The notes below the pieces were generated by a model. That model was not told the origin of the DNA and did no database searches. It worked only from the letters and a program-made list of their open reading frames with translations. A DNA stretch of 64,000 nucleotides, taken from positions 124,001 through 188,000 of the forward strand of contig NZ_JAINRD010000005.1 in assembly GCF_020400605.1 (NCBI RefSeq), read 5' to 3'. A program made the position numbers and the translations under genes. Position 1 is the stretch's first letter. Each line of letters starts with the position of its first letter. This DNA comes from Streptomyces aculeolatus (GTDB lineage: Bacteria > Actinomycetota > Actinomycetes > Streptomycetales > Streptomycetaceae). Shown piece by piece: positions 8,427 through 18,956 of this stretch.

Positions 8427-8666
8427 TCAGCGGACCTCGTCCACGTCGACGAGGTCGACGCGGATGCCCCGGCCGCCGAGCGCGCCGACGACGGTGCGCA
8501 GGGAGCGGGCCGTACGGCCGTTGCGGCCGATGACCTTGCCGAGGTCCTCGGGGTGCACCCGGACCTCCAGCACCCGCCCGCGGCGCAGGTTGCGCGAACT
8601 GACCTCGACCTCGTCGGGGTTGTCGACGATGCCCTTCACCAGGTGCTCAAGGGCTTCTTCGAGCAT
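8427..8666 (-). CDS. khpA: KhpA-type KH-domain RNA-binding protein
   Basis: This 79-residue single KH domain carries the GxxG RNA-binding loop in EDLGKVIGRNGRTARSLRTV. It begins MLEEALEHLVKGIVDNPDEV. In Gram-positive bacteria KhpA pairs with KhpB (Jag) and binds many RNAs, affecting cell elongation and division. Its place directly after rpsP, two bases from that stop codon, is the standard arrangement. The symbol follows the family; no experiment in Streptomyces is implied. Confidence 0.9.
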   Translation of the reverse strand: MLEEALEHLVKGIVDNPDEVEVSSRNLRRGRVLEVRVHPEDLGKVIGRNGRTARSLRTVVGALGGRGIRVDLVDVDEVR

Positions 8667-8668
8667 CG

Positions 8669-9166
8669 TCAGGCCCCGGCGGCCTCGGCCGGCGGGGCCT
8701 CGGCGGGCTCGGTGTCGGCCTTCTTCTCGGCCTTGTCAGCCTTGTCGGCCTTGTCGCTCTTCTCGGCCTTCTCAGCCTTGTCGGCCTTCTTCGCCTTGGG
8801 GGTCACCGCGCCGCCCTTGGGCTCGTCGGCGGCGTCCTTGGCGGCGGCCTCGAAGAGGGCGCGCTTGTCGGCCTTCGGCTCGGGGACCTTCATCGGCTCG
8901 GGCGCCGGCAGGCCCTTGAACTTCTGCCAGTCGCCGGTGACCTTGAGGATGGCCAGCACGGGCTCGGTCGGCTGGGCGCCGACCCCCAGCCAGTACTGCG
9001 CACGCTCGGAGTCGACCTCGATGCGCGAGGGGTTCTGGACCGGGTGGTACAGCCCGATCTCCTCGATGGCCCGGCCGTCACGGCGGGTGCGCGAGTCGGC
9101 GACGACGATGCGGTAGTGCGGCGACCGGATCTTGCCCAGACGCTTCAGCTTGATCTTGACTGCCAC
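8669..9166 (-). CDS. rpsP: 30S ribosomal protein S16 with lysine/alanine-rich tail
   Basis: Starting at GTG 9166 ([20 protein letters not shown]), the first ~85 residues are a complete S16 ([40 protein letters not shown]). The remaining ~80 residues form a highly charged tail of KADKAEK-type units ending in an acidic, Pro/Ala-rich stretch. Such tails are common on actinobacterial S16 and are probably disordered. I rejected a longer in-frame opening at 9205 because family alignment and a GGAG upstream favour 9166. S16 is needed early in 30S assembly. The gene heads the rpsP-khpA-rimM-trmD-rplS series. Confidence 0.96.
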   Translation of the reverse strand: MAVKIKLKRLGKIRSPHYRIVVADSRTRRDGRAIEEIGLYHPVQNPSRIEVDSERAQYWLGVGAQPTEPVLAILKVTGDWQKFKGLPAPEPMKVPEPKADKRALFEAAAKDAADEPKGGAVTPKAKKADKAEKAEKSDKADKADKAEKKADTEPAEAPPAEAAGA

Positions 9167-9522
9167 GGGAGTGGTGTCTCCTGGAGTTGACGTGATTGGG
9201 CCCACCGAGGTGCTGCGTGGGGTTGCAGAGCCCTGGCGCCCGATGGACGCGTCAGCCGGAGGAGAGAGGGTTCCTGTGCGGCTGTCGAGTTCAGCTCACC
9301 ATTGTGCCACACGGTCCCGACGCCCCTGCCCGCGCGGTCGCACGCGTCGTACCGCCCGCCGGTGCCCGTGCGGGCATGCCGGTCGGGCGGCTGGGGTGAC
9401 GTACCCGTATGGGCGGCGCATGCCGTTCAGGCGGCCGCCTCCGCGATCCGGCCGGCGCCGCCGGCGGTCGGCCGGTGTCCGGGCGGGATCGGGGGATCGG
9501 GGTCAGGAGCCGGCGGGCCGGG
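9167..9522 (-). other. gene-free region upstream of rpsP
   Basis: These 356 bp separate the SprT-like gene from rpsP, both on the minus strand. I see no coding frame with plausible composition. The part nearest rpsP contains TGGCACAATGG on the minus strand around 9305-9315, which could be a -10 region, but I could not pair it with a good -35 element. The rest is GC-rich with several short inverted repeats and probably holds the terminator of the SprT-like gene. Confidence 0.5.
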
Positions 9523-10113
9523 TCAGGCCGCGGCAGCGGCCTCCGGGATGCGGAACGGCTTGCCGCAGCCGCCGCAGACGATCGGGGCCTGGGCCAGGAC
9601 CGAGGGCACGACGCGGACGTTCCGCCCGCAGTCGCACACGGCCTTCACCCGCACGCCGCCGCCCGACGACCCGTGCCGGGCCGCGGGACCGCGGAAGCTG
9701 CGGGGGCTGTCGGCGGCGGTGGCCGCGTCGTGCGCCCGCAGCGCCTTGCGCAGGCGCTCGCCGGCCGCGCGATAGCGCTTCTTGGCCGCCGGGGTGAGGG
9801 TGACGAGGGAGAACCCGCTGCTGGGGTGGGGCTCGTCGGGGTGGTCGAGGCCCAGCTCCTCGGCGATGGAGAGGAAGCGTCTGTTGTGGTAACGGCCGGC
9901 CCTGGAGGTGTCCCTGACCCCGCGGGCTGCGGCAATGCCGTGTACGGCTTCGTGCAGGAGTCGCTCGAAGGACAGCTCCGCCCCGCAGGCGGACGAGGAC
10001 TCCCCGATCAGTGATTCCGGCGCGGCGAGGTCCGGCAACTCCGGGTGGTGCCGCTGAATCTCGGCCCACGCGGCTGCCAGCTCCGCGGCAAGTACAAGTG
10101 GTGTCGTGCTCAC
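9523..10113 (-). CDS. SprT-like putative zinc metalloprotein with C-terminal zinc ribbon
   Basis: This 196-residue protein has an HEXXH motif at about residues 54-58 (RLLHEAVHGIAAARG). Downstream lies GRYHNRRFLSIAEELGL, the usual SprT/Spartan layout in which a third histidine completes the zinc site. The C-terminal 40 residues hold CDCG and CGGCGKPF, a probable zinc ribbon. SprT-like proteases in eukaryotes degrade DNA-protein crosslinks; bacterial members are poorly studied, so the activity is inferred from motifs. It stands alone between proS and rpsP. The upstream gap (10114-10355) is locally AT-rich and probably contains its promoter. Confidence 0.75.
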   Translation of the reverse strand: MSTTPLVLAAELAAAWAEIQRHHPELPDLAAPESLIGESSSACGAELSFERLLHEAVHGIAAARGVRDTSRAGRYHNRRFLSIAEELGLDHPDEPHPSSGFSLVTLTPAAKKRYRAAGERLRKALRAHDAATAADSPRSFRGPAARHGSSGGGVRVKAVCDCGRNVRVVPSVLAQAPIVCGGCGKPFRIPEAAAAA

Positions 10114-10355
10114 GTCGGGACTAACGAGCGGAGGGCCGGCAGTGTTCCGATTCCCGGCATCCCAAATAATTTGCTCCTACCCGTCAGTTCGCGATGATGC
10201 GGTTGGGACCGGGGCGCCTGTGCTGATCTGTGGAGGTCTGCCGTTTAACTGATCAGGTCACAACAAAGCTATACGTGACCGCTTGTGCACCGTCATGCGC
10301 CCTTCGCACCGTGCGTCCCGGCCGCGTACTCGTCGGGCGGCCCCCGCCCGGGCGG

Positions 10356-11783
10356 TCAGTACGCCCGGGCGACGACGGCGAGCGTACCGGGCTCGTCGTC
10401 CGCTCCCGGCACCGACCCGTCCGGCCCGATCAGGCAGCGCACCGACACGGCCTGCTCCGCCAGCCGCGCCTCGCCCGCGGGGCCGAGGTCCGCCCACGGG
10501 ATACGGGCCCAGCCGCCGGCCACCGCCGCCTCGGCCGCTTCCGCGACCGTACGCACGTCCGTCGTCCGCTCCTCACGCATTCGACGTGACTCGGCGAGCA
10601 ACCGTTCCTGATCCTCTTCGAGAATCTTCGGCAGCATGCCGGCCCGCTCGTCGAGCAGGGCGTCGAGCGCCACCGGCTCCTTGGTGCCGGGCACGCGCCG
10701 GACGAGCGTCGCGGTGCCGGCGGCCAGGTCGCGCGGGCCGATCTCGATCCGTACGGGCACGCCCTTCAGCTCCCAGTCCACGGCCCGCCGCCCGAAGGGG
10801 ACGTCGACGCGGTCGTCCACCCTGACCCGCACCCCGGCGGCGGCCAGCCTGTCGCCGGCCTCGCGCACCTTGGCGAGCACGGCCTCGTCGCCCTTCACGG
10901 CCAGCACCACGGCCTGCACGGCCGCCAGCCGCGGCGGGACGCGCAGCCCGTCGTCGTCGCCGTGCACCATGATCACGCCGCCGACCATGCGGGTCGTGGA
11001 GCCCCAGGAGGTCTGCCAGACGTGCTCGCGGGTGCCGTCCGCGGCCAGGTACTGCGTGCCGAAGGCCTTCGCGAAGTTCTGGCCCAGCTCGTGGCTGGTG
11101 CCCATCTGCAGTGCTTTGCCATCGCGCATCATCGCTTCGAGCGTGAGGGTGTTGAGGGCGCCGGCGAACCGCTCGGCGGCGGTCTTGCGCCCGGGGAGCA
11201 CGTCGATCGCCAGCACGTTCACCATGAAGTCGGCGTAGACCTCGCGCTGGATACGGGCCGCGTAGTCCCTGGCCTCCTCGTACGTGGCGTGGGCGGTGTG
11301 CCCCTCCTGCCACAGGAACTCCGTCGTCCGCAGGAACACCCGCGGGCGCAGCTCCCAGCGCACCACGTTGGCCCACTGGTTGATGAGCAGCGGCAGGTCG
11401 CGGTAGCTCTGCACCCACTTGGCGAAGTAGTCGTTGACGATGGTCTCGGAGGTGGGCCGGACGACGACCGGCTCCTCCAGCTCCTTGCCGCCGCCGTGGG
11501 TGACGACGGCCAGCTCGGGCGCGAAGCCCTCGACGTGCTCGGCCTCCCTGGCCAGGTAGGACTGCGGGATGAGGAGTGGGAAGTACGCGTTCTGCGCGCC
11601 CGCCGCCTTGATCCGGTCGTCCATCTCCCGCTGCGTGCGCTCCCACAGCCCGTACCCGTACGGTCGGATGACCATCGTGCCGCGCACCGGGCCGTTCTCG
11701 GCCAGCTCGGCCTTGGCGATGAGGTCCTGGTACCAGCGCGGGAAGTCGTCCGCCTGGGGAGTGAGCACGGGTGCCTTTGCCAT
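10356..11783 (-). CDS. proS: prolyl-tRNA synthetase, short archaeal/eukaryal-type
   Basis: This 475-residue class II synthetase charges tRNA-Pro. Motif 2 lies in NQWANVVRWELRPRVFLRTTEF and motif 3 in the region of MMVHGDDDGLRVPPRLA-like sequence (GVIMVHGDDDGLRVPP). PTSETIVNDYFAKWVQSYRD and WQEGHTAHAT are family signatures. It lacks the ~180-residue editing insertion of the common bacterial ProRS, and ends in VARAY with the terminal tyrosine of the archaeal/eukaryal type. No Shine-Dalgarno is evident; TACGAT lies about 12 bases before the ATG, so the mRNA may be leaderless. Many Streptomyces carry a bacterial-type proS elsewhere, so this may be a second enzyme; the window cannot tell. Confidence 0.93.
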   Translation of the reverse strand: MAKAPVLTPQADDFPRWYQDLIAKAELAENGPVRGTMVIRPYGYGLWERTQREMDDRIKAAGAQNAYFPLLIPQSYLAREAEHVEGFAPELAVVTHGGGKELEEPVVVRPTSETIVNDYFAKWVQSYRDLPLLINQWANVVRWELRPRVFLRTTEFLWQEGHTAHATYEEARDYAARIQREVYADFMVNVLAIDVLPGRKTAAERFAGALNTLTLEAMMRDGKALQMGTSHELGQNFAKAFGTQYLAADGTREHVWQTSWGSTTRMVGGVIMVHGDDDGLRVPPRLAAVQAVVLAVKGDEAVLAKVREAGDRLAAAGVRVRVDDRVDVPFGRRAVDWELKGVPVRIEIGPRDLAAGTATLVRRVPGTKEPVALDALLDERAGMLPKILEEDQERLLAESRRMREERTTDVRTVAEAAEAAVAGGWARIPWADLGPAGEARLAEQAVSVRCLIGPDGSVPGADDEPGTLAVVARAY

Positions 11784-11804
11784 GGCGCAGATCGTAAGGG
11801 CTCA

Positions 11805-11843
11805 CCGCGGGCCGCTGGTACTCGTTTTCGAGGACGCCCGCGG
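11805..11843 (-). terminator. hairpin between ffh and proS
   Basis: An 8-bp stem, CCGCGGGC with GCCCGCGG (11805-11812 and 11836-11843), encloses a second small hairpin with a TTTT loop. It starts shortly after the ffh stop and ends before the proS start, so it may terminate ffh transcription. Confidence 0.5.
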
Positions 11844-11860
11844 CCCGCCGGCCGCCGCCG

Positions 11861-13402
11861 TCACAGCAGCTTCTTGAACTCCTCCGGCAGCTCGAAGTCC
11901 TGCGGCGGCTGCTCGGCGCCGCCGCCGAACGGGCTGCCCGCGGCCCGGCGCTCGGCCGCGGCCTGCTCGTCGGCCTTGCGCTTCATCGGATTGCCGCTGC
12001 GCTGGCGCCCCTTGGCCTTCTTCTGCTGCTTGCCCTTGCGCTTGCCGCCGCCCGCGCCCGGCATCCCGGGCATGCCGGGCATCCCCGGCATGCCGCCGCC
12101 CTGGGCCATCTTCGACATCATCTTGCGCGCCTCGAAGAACCGCTCCACCAGGTTCTTCACGGCGCTGACCTCGACGCCCGAGCCGCGCGCGATACGGGCC
12201 CGGCGGGAGCCGTTGATGATCATCGGGTCGTGGCGCTCGCCCGGCGTCATCGACTTGATGATCGCGGCGGTGCGGTCCACGTCCCGCTCGTCGAGGTTGT
12301 TGATCTGCTCCTTCATCTGGCCCATGCCGGGCATCATGCCGAGCAGCTTGGAGATGGAGCCCATCTTGCGGACCTGCTCCATCTGCGCCAGGAAGTCGTC
12401 GAGCGTGAACTCCTTCGGCCCCTTCGCCAGCTTGGCCGCCATCTTCTCGGCCTCTTGCTGGGTGAAGGTCTGCTCGGCCTTCTCGATCAGCGACAGCATG
12501 TCGCCCATGCCGAGGATGCGGGACGCCATGCGGTCCGGGTGGAACGCGTCGAAGTCGTCCAGCTTCTCGCCGTTGGAGGCGAACATGATCTGCTTGCCGG
12601 TGACCTGCGCGATCGACAGCGCGGCGCCGCCGCGGGCATCGCCGTCGAGCTTGGAGAGCACGACGCCGTCGAAGCCGACGCCGTCGCGGAACGACTCCGC
12701 CGTGCTGACGGCGTCCTGGCCGATCATCGCGTCGACGACGAAGAGGATCTCGTCGGGGCCGACCGCGTCGCGGATGTCGGCGGCCTGCTGCATCATCTCG
12801 GCGTCGACGCCGAGGCGGCCGGCGGTGTCGACGATCACCACGTCGTACTGCTTGTCGCGGGCGTGGGCGATCGAGTCCTTCGCGACCCGGACCGGGTCGC
12901 CGACGCCGTTGCCCGGCTCGGGGGCGAAGACGGCGACGGCCGCGCGCTCGCCGACGACCTGCAACTGGTTGACGGCGTTGGGGCGCTGGAGGTCGGCGGC
13001 GACGAGCAGGGGCGTGTGCCCCTGGCCCGCCAGCCACTTGCCGAGCTTGCCGGCCAGGGTCGTCTTGCCCGCGCCCTGGAGGCCCGCGAGCATGATCACG
13101 GTCGGCGGGGTCTTGGCGAACCGGAGCCTGCGGGTCTCGCCGCCGAGGATGCCGACGAGCTCCTCGTTGACGATCTTGATGACCTGCTGGGCGGGGTTGA
13201 GCGCCTGGGAGACCTCGGCGCCGGCCGCGCGCTCCTTGACCTGCTTGATGAAGGCCCGTACGACGGGCAGCGCGACATCCGCCTCCAGCAGGGCGACGCG
13301 GATCTCCCGCGCGGTGGCGTCGATGTCCGCCTCGGACAGCCGGCCTTTCCCACGGAGGGTCTTGAAGGTCGCTGCTAGGCGGTCGGAGAGCGTATCGAAC
13401 AC
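11861..13402 (-). CDS. ffh: signal recognition particle protein Ffh (SRP54)
   Basis: This 513-residue GTPase binds signal sequences and SRP RNA. The start is GTG (FDTLSDRLAATFKTLRGKG). The NG domain shows GLQGAGKTTLAGKLGKWL, DLQRPNAVNQL, DTAGRLGVDAEMM and SKLDGDARGG. The methionine-rich M domain (about residues 320-440) has LLGMMPGMGQMKEQ and the RNA-binding GSRRARIARGSG. The C-terminus carries GMPGMPGMPGMP and a basic stretch KRKGKQQKKAKGRQR typical of actinobacterial Ffh. The receptor gene ftsY lies about 8 kb away in the same window. Confidence 0.97.
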   Translation of the reverse strand: MFDTLSDRLAATFKTLRGKGRLSEADIDATAREIRVALLEADVALPVVRAFIKQVKERAAGAEVSQALNPAQQVIKIVNEELVGILGGETRRLRFAKTPPTVIMLAGLQGAGKTTLAGKLGKWLAGQGHTPLLVAADLQRPNAVNQLQVVGERAAVAVFAPEPGNGVGDPVRVAKDSIAHARDKQYDVVIVDTAGRLGVDAEMMQQAADIRDAVGPDEILFVVDAMIGQDAVSTAESFRDGVGFDGVVLSKLDGDARGGAALSIAQVTGKQIMFASNGEKLDDFDAFHPDRMASRILGMGDMLSLIEKAEQTFTQQEAEKMAAKLAKGPKEFTLDDFLAQMEQVRKMGSISKLLGMMPGMGQMKEQINNLDERDVDRTAAIIKSMTPGERHDPMIINGSRRARIARGSGVEVSAVKNLVERFFEARKMMSKMAQGGGMPGMPGMPGMPGAGGGKRKGKQQKKAKGRQRSGNPMKRKADEQAAAERRAAGSPFGGGAEQPPQDFELPEEFKKLL

Positions 13403-13501
13403 GGCGTTCGCGATTCCTTGGCTCGGGTGGTGAGGCGGTGTCGGCTCCCCAGGGTATCCGCCCGGCGGCGCGCGCGGACCGGCGGTGCGCGGACGCCCGG
13501 A

Positions 13502-16500
13502 TCAGACCAGCGCGGACTGGAGCCGCCGGGCCAGCTCCTCGGCGTCGCGGTCGGCGAGCGGGCGGCCGGCGGGGTCGGTGACGTAGAAGGCGTCCACGGC
13601 GTTGGCGCCCAGGGTGCTGACGTACGCGCCGCGCACCCGCACGCCGGGCGCCTCCAGCGCGCGGCCGATGCGGTGCAGCAGGCCGGGGGCGTCCTGGGCG
13701 CGGACCTCGATGACGGTGGCGAACCGGGAGCTGCCGTGGGCGACGGCCACGCGGGGCGGCGGCGCGGGGGCGGCGCGGCGGCGGGGGCGGTACGCCTTCT
13801 CCCGCTCGGCGAGGCGGGCGGGGACGTCGAGGGTGCCGTCGAGGACGCGCACGAGGTCGGCGCGGAGGCGGTCGGCGGCGGGGAGGGAGCCGAACTCGGC
13901 GGCGACGCGCCAGGTGAGGAGGAGGACGTGGGGGACAGCAGCGTCGTCGGGGCCGTCGGGGCCGTCGGCGGCGGGCTCGGACCGGTCCGGGGCGGGGCTG
14001 CCGGGGGCGGGGGCAGCCGGGGCGGTGGTGTTCGCGGTGTCCGGTGCGCCCGCCTCCGTCGCGGGTACGGCGGATTCGCCGGCCACGCCCGGGGGCAGCC
14101 GCAGGGGGCGCAGCTCCGCGGTGCGTACGGTCAGCCGGTGCAGCGCCAGTACGCCCGCGAGTGCGGCCAGCGCGTCGGGGCGGTCGGGGACGGCCACGAG
14201 CAGCTCCACGCCCAGCGGCAGGGTGCCGCCCTGCTCCGTACCTGCCGCGCCTGACGCCTCCCCGGCCGCCGCACCCGCCGCCGCGGGCTCCCCCGCCGCG
14301 GGCGGCGGCTGCTCGGTCCTGGCGCGCATCGTCAGCGCCGGTGCGCGCGTACGCCACGCCTCGACCGCAAGCCGCTCCTCCGCCGCCCCCGGCGTCCGCC
14401 CGGGCCGCTCCCCCGCCGCCGCCCCGGCCGGCCCGCCGGCCAGCGCGGCGTCGACCCGCCGCGCCAGGTCGGCGACCAGCGAGGCCCGCCAGGCGCTCCA
14501 CGCCGCCGGGCCGGTGGCCAGCGCGTCGGCCTCGGTGAGCGCGTGCAGCAGCTCCAGCGTGCCGCGGTCGCCGACGGCGTCGGCCACGAGGCGTACGGTC
14601 GCGGGGTCGTCCAGGTCGCGGCGGGTGGCGGTCTCGACGAGCAGCAGGTGGTGGCGGACGAGGGCGGCCAGGACGCCGGCGTCGGCGGGCGGGAAGCCGA
14701 TGCGCCGGGCCATGTCGCGGGCGATGGTCTCGCCGGTGGCGCTGTGCCCGCCCGGGCCGTCCGGCCAGCCCTTGCCGATGTCGTGCAGCAGCGCGGCGAC
14801 AAGCAGCAGGTCCGGCCGGCCCACGCGGCGGGTGAGCGCCGCGGCCCGTACCGCGCTCTCCACGAGGTGGCGGTCGACGGTCCAGCGGTGCACGGCGTTG
14901 CGCTGGGGCCGGCAGCGCACCCGCTCCCAGTCGGGCAGCAGCCGCGTGATGAAGCCCTCCGCCTCCAGGCTCTCCCACACCGGCACCGTGGCCTCGCCGG
15001 CGCCGAGCAGCGTGACGAGCTGCTCGCGCGCCTCGTCCGGCCACGGCACGGGCAGCGGCGGCGCCTGCGCGGCCAGCAGCCGGACGGCGTGCAGCGACAG
15101 CGGCAGCCCCGCCTGCGCGGCGGCGGCAGCGGCGCGCAGCGGCAGCACGGGGTCGCGGGCGGGCCGGGCCGTACGGGCGAGGACGACCTCGCCGTCCTGC
15201 TCGACGACGCCGTCGGCGAGGGGGGTGCGCGCGGCGGGGCCGCGCTGGCCGGAGCCGATGAGGCTCCGCAGCCGGGCGGCGCCGCGGCGGCCGCCGCGGG
15301 CGCGCAGGACGCGGTCGACCTCGCGCCAGGTGACGTCGGTGGCGTACGCGAGGGTGCGCGCGGCCTCGTAGACCTCGCGCAGCAGCGTGTCGGCGTCGAG
15401 CAGGCCGAGGGCGGCGGCGACCTGGTCCTGCTCCTGCAGCGCGAGGCGGTCGGTGGCGCGGCCGGTGGTCAGGTGCAGTACGTCGCGGGTGTCGAGGAGC
15501 CGGACGCGGGCGCGGTCCAGGCCCTCGCGGGGTGCGTCGGCGAGCCAGGAGGCGGCGACGGCACGCAGGGCGGTGGCGTCGCGGAGGCCGCCGCGGGCCT
15601 CCTTGAGGTCCGGCTCCAGCAGGAACTGCAGCTCCCCGTGGCGCTCGGCCCGCTCGCAGCCCAGCTCGCGCAGCTCGGGCAGGCGGCGGGCGGCGCGGTT
15701 GCGCCAGTCGGCGAAGACGGCGGTGCGCAGCGCGGAGGTGAGGGCCGCGTCGCCGGCGACGTGGCGGGCGTCGAGCAGGCCGAGGGTGACCTTGAGGTCG
15801 TCGCCGGCGGTCTTGAGCGCCTCGGCGGGGGTGCGTACGGAGTGGTCGAGGGCCAGGCCCATGTCCCAGACCGGGTACCAGAGGCGGTCGGCGAGGGCGG
15901 CCAGGGCGGCGGGCTTGAGGGAGCCGTCGTGGAGGAGGAGCAGGTCGAGGTCGCTGCGGGGGGACAGCTCACCGCGCCCGTAGCCGCCGACGGCGACGAG
16001 CGCGACGCCCCGGGTACCGCGGGGTCCGCGGACGTCGCCGGGGGCGAGGGTGCGGCGGGCGTCGCGGGCGTCAGCGGCACCGCGGATGCGGCGGGCGTCG
16101 CCGCTTTCGTGGTGTGCGCCGTCGCCGGCGGGTGGCAGGGGTCCCCGTACGCCGCCGGAGGGGCCGGGCTCGCGTTCGTTCGCCCCGGGGGCGCCGCCGG
16201 TGGCCCCGTGGAGCAGGCCGGCGAGCCACCGGTCCGTGGCCCGCGCCAGCGCGGCCCGCCGCGCCGCGCCGCCCTCGGCGCCGAGCAGCCGCACGCGCGC
16301 CGCGGCGTACGCCTCCTCGGCCAGCGGCGCGTCGGGGTCACCGGCCTCCGGTACGGAGTACGCGGCAGGGCCCGCCGGTTCCCCGCCGTGCGGACCGTCC
16401 GGCGGTACGGACCCGGCCGCAGCCGCGCCGCCTGCACTGCGCCCCGCAACGGGGCCGTCCGGCCTCGTACCGGCCGCCGCCGGGCCCGTGCCCTCGGGTG

Positions 16501-16939
16501 TGGCGGCCCCGGCGAGGCCCTCGGCCGCGGGCCCTCCCGTCGCGGTGTCCGCGCCCGGGACCTGCCGGGACCCGCCGGGTGTCCCGGCGCCGGCTCGCGC
16601 CGCGGACGCGGGCACGCCCGGGCCGCCGGGTGTGCCGGCCCCGGCTGGTCCCCCGGCTGCCACACCCGCGGGACCGCCCGTCGCGACGCCCGCGCCCCGC
16701 CGGGCCCCGCCGGGTGTTCCGGCGGCAGCCCGCGCCGCGGACGCGGACCCTGCGCCGGGCCCCGCACGCTCGCCCGGTCCCTCGGGTGCCGCCTCGGCGG
16801 ACTCGGCCGGCACCGTTGCCCGCCCGGCAGGGCCGCCCGGAGCCGCCCCCCGTGAGGGGCCCCGGGGGCCCGTCCCGGTGGCGGGCTCCCCCGGCTTCCC
16901 GCCCGTGTGTCCCCCCGGCTGCTGTCCGGTCTCCGTCAC
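13502..16939 (-). CDS. glnD: PII uridylyl/adenylyltransferase GlnD with very long low-complexity N-terminus
   Basis: GlnD modifies the PII protein GlnK according to nitrogen status; in S. coelicolor the modification is adenylylation. The nucleotidyltransferase site GGYGRGELSPRSDLDLLLLH lies near residues 318-337. The HD domain holds LLVAALLHDIGKGWP and two ACT domains end the protein (VELLVAVPDRPDALAALAGV; TVIEVRAQDAPGLLHRIGRA). I chose the GTG at 16939 (VTETGQQPGG; 1145 residues) because GGCGGGAG sits seven bases upstream. The first ~205 residues are Gly/Ala/Pro-rich, and further low-complexity inserts fall at about 245-305 and between the ACT domains. Known Streptomyces GlnD proteins are about 830 residues. 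The true start could lie inside the low-complexity part. Confidence 0.92.
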   Translation of the reverse strand: MTETGQQPGGHTGGKPGEPATGTGPRGPSRGAAPGGPAGRATVPAESAEAAPEGPGERAGPGAGSASAARAAAGTPGGARRGAGVATGGPAGVAAGGPAGAGTPGGPGVPASAARAGAGTPGGSRQVPGADTATGGPAAEGLAGAATPEGTGPAAAGTRPDGPVAGRSAGGAAAAGSVPPDGPHGGEPAGPAAYSVPEAGDPDAPLAEEAYAAARVRLLGAEGGAARRAALARATDRWLAGLLHGATGGAPGANEREPGPSGGVRGPLPPAGDGAHHESGDARRIRGAADARDARRTLAPGDVRGPRGTRGVALVAVGGYGRGELSPRSDLDLLLLHDGSLKPAALAALADRLWYPVWDMGLALDHSVRTPAEALKTAGDDLKVTLGLLDARHVAGDAALTSALRTAVFADWRNRAARRLPELRELGCERAERHGELQFLLEPDLKEARGGLRDATALRAVAASWLADAPREGLDRARVRLLDTRDVLHLTTGRATDRLALQEQDQVAAALGLLDADTLLREVYEAARTLAYATDVTWREVDRVLRARGGRRGAARLRSLIGSGQRGPAARTPLADGVVEQDGEVVLARTARPARDPVLPLRAAAAAAQAGLPLSLHAVRLLAAQAPPLPVPWPDEAREQLVTLLGAGEATVPVWESLEAEGFITRLLPDWERVRCRPQRNAVHRWTVDRHLVESAVRAAALTRRVGRPDLLLVAALLHDIGKGWPDGPGGHSATGETIARDMARRIGFPPADAGVLAALVRHHLLLVETATRRDLDDPATVRLVADAVGDRGTLELLHALTEADALATGPAAWSAWRASLVADLARRVDAALAGGPAGAAAGERPGRTPGAAEERLAVEAWRTRAPALTMRARTEQPPPAAGEPAAAGAAAGEASGAAGTEQGGTLPLGVELLVAVPDRPDALAALAGVLALHRLTVRTAELRPLRLPPGVAGESAVPATEAGAPDTANTTAPAAPAPGSPAPDRSEPAADGPDGPDDAAVPHVLLLTWRVAAEFGSLPAADRLRADLVRVLDGTLDVPARLAEREKAYRPRRRAAPAPPPRVAVAHGSSRFATVIEVRAQDAPGLLHRIGRALEAPGVRVRGAYVSTLGANAVDAFYVTDPAGRPLADRDAEELARRLQSALV

Positions 16940-17024
16940 CCGCGTACTCCCGCCAGTTGGTACGCCCACGGCCGGCCCGCCTCCTCGCGGGCCCGGCCGT
17001 GGGCGGGGGTCGCCGACCGCCAGG

Positions 17025-18956
<1,932 letters not shown>

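Noticed and set aside
8680..8800. Short repeats near the rpsP 3' end
   Set aside because: They are the KADKAEK codons of the S16 tail, not an independent repeat.
10962..13433. 823-codon plus-strand frame opposite proS/ffh
   Set aside because: Antisense shadow of proS and ffh, whose GTPase and synthetase motifs are unmistakable.
14543..16855. Long plus-strand frames opposite glnD
   Set aside because: Shadows of glnD and its Gly/Ala/Pro-rich N-terminus; no domain and no ribosome-binding logic.
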